Part shown: positions 22,051-64,000 of the stretch, piece by piece | Layout: each line of letters starts with the position of its first letter | Position numbering within the stretch: the stretch's first letter is position 1 | Assembly (NCBI GenBank): GCA_024734555.1 | Contig: JANPWX010019802.1 | Coordinates: 1,988,567-2,052,566, forward strand | Length of the DNA: 64,000 nucleotides | Direction: 5' to 3' | From: Trochalopteron elliotii | Taxonomy: Eukaryota; Chordata; Aves; Passeriformes; Leiothrichidae | Translations under genes and position numbers: made by a program | The notes under the pieces: generated by a model | Seen by the model: only the letters and a program-made list of their open reading frames with translations | The model's database searches: none | What the model was told of the DNA's origin: nothing

Positions 22051-25000
22051 AAATTAATTGTTGTGATATATTAAGGTTGCAAAGTTCATTCTAGAAAAAA
22101 CTTTAAAAATTATCTAAATATATGAGCTATGCTGTTACTGAGCCAGTAAAAGTAAATAGTTTGATTTTTTTTTCCATTTAGTTTCAATCTTTAACAAAAA
22201 AATGCTGCTCTGTGGAATATTAGAGGCCTTTAATGTCCATGTTGTTTTTGTATTTCTCCAGTGTATGATACTAGATGATGGCAGTTTGCACAGATTTGTG
22301 GCATCTGTTCTATACAGTCCAGCTCCCTGAGATATGTAAGATACTCTGGCAGTGCAAACAAAATATTTTCAAGGCTGATGTAGCACTGAAGCACTGTGCA
22401 GCTGTTTGAGACACAGATCTCTGATTTTTTTTTTCCCCCACTTGCCCAGCTGGTGGAGTGGGCAGCTGTTGAATTTGACATGCTGAGATCCACACCAGGC
22501 AAAGTGCTTTGTCTTCATGGGTGGTGGTTCCTTCCCTCTTACCATTCATGTCCTGTTTCAGCATGTGCCAGCTGCCTCCTGCTACTGCTGGCACCCATGC
22601 TGGAGGGCTGACCAGACCCAGATCAGGACACAGTTCCTGTGGTTTTGAGAAACTGCTGACCAAGCTTCCAATGGCTGCTACTCCCTGTGCAGCTCCTGGT
22701 GCATGAGGGAGCTCTGGTGCGTGGAGCTGAGAGGGTGTTTGGACCTAGGAGCAAGGCAGATTTCTGCCCAAGGACTGAAACAGTGAAGTGTGCCTGTGCT
22801 CCACAGCCTCCTGCCAGTCTGCTCACCACTGCCCTCAGCCAGCACTGCAGCATCCTGGCAGGATGTTCTCTCCTCTTGATTCCAACCAGATGGTCTTCAG
22901 GGAACAGAAGCAGTTGAAGTGTGTTTGCCATGATGTTTGCAGCACACAGGAAAGAGTTAACATTTGTTGAGAGGGTGGATCCTGGTGCAGAAGCTGCAGT
23001 GCTCTGCAGTTCAGTGCTCTGAACTCCAAAGTAGTTACAGCTGCTGCTCCAGCTGAGTGCAGCCCTGCTGTGCAGGAGGTGGGGTCAAGAATGAGCTACA
23101 TGTTCAGTTTTAAAGATCTGGATTTGCAGTGTCTTCACTTGCCAAAGGCCACACATGGAGTTATGTCTGCATTGCACAATAGTCCAGAAAGGGATTGTGA
23201 TGCTAGAGAAGCTTGTTTAAACACTTTTAAACCGGGACTGCACAATCTCTGATGAGAATGTGGGAAGCAGAAGGTTTCCCAAGCCCAGACTGTGATCTTC
23301 TTGGGACAAATGTTTGTTACAGCTTGCTTCACTCTTGAGCTTATAGGCTGCCCATCAGTTATCAATATAACACATAGCTCCAGCTGTGTAAGCTCCAGCA
23401 ACCCATCATAAGGTCCCAAAAGCACCTTCTGAAATGAAATTCTGGCTGTCTGATTTTCAACTTTTATCTGTGGCTGTCCGTACTGCAGGCCAGTAGGTTT
23501 TCTGTCAGGGGGGGTTAGAAGCTTACAGTTTCACAGTTACCTTTGGCAGCAGCATGAGAGCCAGAGCCTGTATCCCACCTTCCAGCCTCCAGTGGCCGTG
23601 GACTGCAAGAGAGCCTGGAAACAGGCAAGCTGCATGGTGGTAAGCCAGCTGATAAGGCAGAGGGCCAGGCTGCTCCCTCCCAGCCACTGTAGCAGAAGGA
23701 GAGGCTCTGGTGCAGACAGGGGCTGAGCAGAGCTTTGGAGCCTGGCAAGGATTTGAAGGCCAAGTGCAGTGATGTTTTCTGATGGACCTGGTGTGTGCTG
23801 CCCATGCTGCCAACATGTCAGGGTGGGCCAGGCCTGTTGCATCCACTGTGAGGAGACCACTTGAGCAAAACCTGAGCACTGCAGTGTTCTGCAGTGCTGG
23901 TGTGGGTGGGTGCAGTGACTGCCTTCTGCCCAGATCATTCAGAGAGGCTTTCTGCCTGGAAAAGGGGCTCCTTCTGGTGAAATGCAAATGTATGATAAAG
24001 AAGATGTAAATTTGTTTTGCAGTGTGTGTTCCCCTTCATAAATGAACAATACTGCAGTTACATGCTCAGCTAGGGAAACACATTTTTTGTCATCTATTAA
24101 GTATAATTTGACAATGCCCTCTGTGTTGCTCCAAAGTAAATAGCCTTTTAGTCCTTAGACATCTGGTGAGTGGTTGGGTTTAGTGATGCCAAGGGGAAAG
24201 GAGGACTGAAACTGGAGAACCTTTCATCATGAAGCACTGAACCAAAGGAATGCTTCTGCATTGTGCTTTTCGTAGTGGGGCTCTGGGATCCTCATGGGAT
24301 AGCTCTTAGGGCCACCTTGCTTCCAGAAACTTTGGCAGTGACGGAAGAGCCTGTGGGAAAATTCTGCCAGTAGTCAAAGCTGCTGATAGCTTGTAATATC
24401 CTTAAGGGTACTTTTATTGTATTCAGAGCAAGAAACATTTTTTGTTGTTTGGTGTTTTCACCTGAATTTAACTCGGCATTATCCCTGTATCCTCGTGCTG
24501 GGAAAGAGCTAGGACTGTTCATTTTCCCATGGTTACTTCTGATTTTAAAACTCTCACTGTATTCCCTCCCTTTGTATTTCTTCCTTCCCCCTCCCTCCTG
24601 GCTGAAGTTTCCGACTGTCCTTTTTAAAGTCATTGTCCTACAGTTATTTTAAAAATATATAGTTATTTTTAAAGTAGCTATCCCATCTATTCAACAGTCC
24701 TTGGAGCTTGTCCTCCTCTCCTCCTAGCTCCATTTTAAAAGAGAATGTAGTAAAAATGCACATTGTAGTAACAATTTTCTGCACTTCAAATAAGAGTGTA
24801 TGTTGTGATACAATTTCTTTTGGCTTTCTGTTTTCAGTTCTTCCCTGATGGTTACTAATGCTTAATGCAATATTTTGGGATTTTAGTTTGGTGACTTCTT
24901 TACATAATATTGCAGTACTTGCCTAGAGAGCTTGGCTCTGGCCACAGGCCAAAACCTGGCATTGTGTATGTGAAGGTTAAGACTGTTTTATCTAGGGTGA

Positions 25001-25489
25001 TTCTGCATTTATTATCTCCATAGTCTTTTTTGTTTATTTGTTTGTTTTACTCACATGCTAGTCATAAGATGTGACTACAGTGCTCTGCTGTCAGCTTTTT
25101 TGCTTTTCCAGGACGTGATAGTGTTACTCACGATTTCTGGGAGTGGGAGGTCTAATACATTGCTTAAGCAGAGGAGGCCTGCCAAAGGTAACAGTCTCCA
25201 AAGGCCTTTAATATCCTAAAGGAGATAACACCCTATTCCTAGGAGGATTGGAAAGGTAATACTTGGCTCAGCCAAACAGCTCCAAACCACTTCACTACCA
25301 GATGCAACCTGTTGTTTGTAACATGTTCAAGGTAGAGAAAATGTCACTTTCTTCCCCATCCTGTTTAATACTGAATGCAAAAAGGCAGTAGATTCAAACT
25401 TTTCTTGAGAGTGTTTTAAGCAAGTTGTCACTCCATTTGCATGCTGCTCTCTAGATTTTAGGGGAAATTTGAAAAGAAGTGAGGCTCAA
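22051..25489. other. Intergenic gap between convergent SERINC5 and THBS4
   Basis: No exon, RNA gene or clear mobile element is recognised. The 22390-24000 part is richer in G+C and yields long open frames on both strands (for example 23523-23987 -), without domain-like content. Confidence 0.55.
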
Positions 25490-25656
25490 GTCTATTTTGT
25501 CTCCTTTTTATTTTCACTTTTATACAAAAAAAGTCTGACATAGTCACATCAATGAGAACAAAGCTGCGGTGTGCACACTGACAACAAAAATCATATACGG
25601 ATTTAAAATATATTGTTTTACTGTTTGCAATAGCAATGTTAGTTTGCTTTTACTTT
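25490..25656 (-). other. THBS4: THBS4 3' UTR (short)
   Basis: The stretch from the stop codon to about 20 nt past the AATAAA at 25507-25512. About 165 nt of AT-rich sequence with no other feature. The exact cleavage site is inferred from the usual 10-30 nt spacing. Confidence 0.65.
25507..25512 (-). terminator. THBS4 poly(A) signal AATAAA
   Basis: TTTATT on the plus strand reads AATAAA on the THBS4 strand, 145 nt after the stop codon. It is the first canonical signal downstream of the coding end. Confidence 0.7.

Positions 25657-64000
<38,344 letters not shown>

Noticed and set aside
23523..23987. 154-codon open frame in the intergenic gap
   Set aside because: It lies in a locally GC-rich patch with several overlapping open frames on the same strand; no domain-like content.

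Overview
The window is vertebrate nuclear DNA, most likely from a passerine or other neoavian bird. The evidence is split genes with GT-AG introns, several CR1 LINE fragments ending in the typical ATTCTATGATTCTATGA tail, and at least one solo LTR of avian ERV type. There are no bacterial features. The two genes lie next to each other in human on chromosome 5q14, and that region corresponds to the avian Z chromosome, so Z linkage is likely but is an inference.

Left part (1-about 22050, + strand): the 3' two thirds of SERINC5, a multipass membrane protein of the TDE1/TMS family. Eight coding exons (2713-15534) encode the last 309 residues, with phases that join exactly at every junction. The N-terminal exons lie before base 1. 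One intron carries a 683-bp solo LTR (3278-3960) and another a GC-rich minisatellite with a period of about 125 bp (11746-12252). A long, AT-rich putative 3' UTR follows the stop codon. It has several AATAAA signals, the last at 22029.

Middle (about 22050-25490): an intergenic gap between two convergent genes, with no recognisable gene.

Right part (25490-64000, - strand): essentially all of THBS4 (thrombospondin-4), a pentameric extracellular-matrix glycoprotein. All 22 exons are present. Exon 1 is cut by the window end, so the signal peptide is missing. The visible coding sequence is 2807 nt, or 934 residues plus stop, and every junction keeps phase. The domain order is N-terminal TSPN domain, coiled-coil oligomerisation segment with a CxxC pair, four EGF-like domains, calcium-binding type 3 repeats, and the lectin-like C-terminal domain. 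A CpG-rich stretch at the right edge marks the promoter-proximal end. The introns hold at least five CR1 fragments (all 3'-end pieces, one with a reverse-transcriptase remnant), a second solo-LTR-like block, microsatellites and a few perfect hairpins.

The two genes have no known joint function; they are simply convergent neighbours. I found no undescribed multi-gene system. The leads most worth checking are an unassigned 122-codon open frame in a SERINC5 intron (2084-2452, -), a splice-site-bounded 99-nt open segment in THBS4 intron 2 (59249-59347, -), a KGD tripeptide in the type 3 repeats where human TSP-4 is remembered to carry RGD, a G/C hairpin abutting a poly(A) signal in the SERINC5 3' UTR, and a nested CATTAAT palindrome in THBS4 intron 1.
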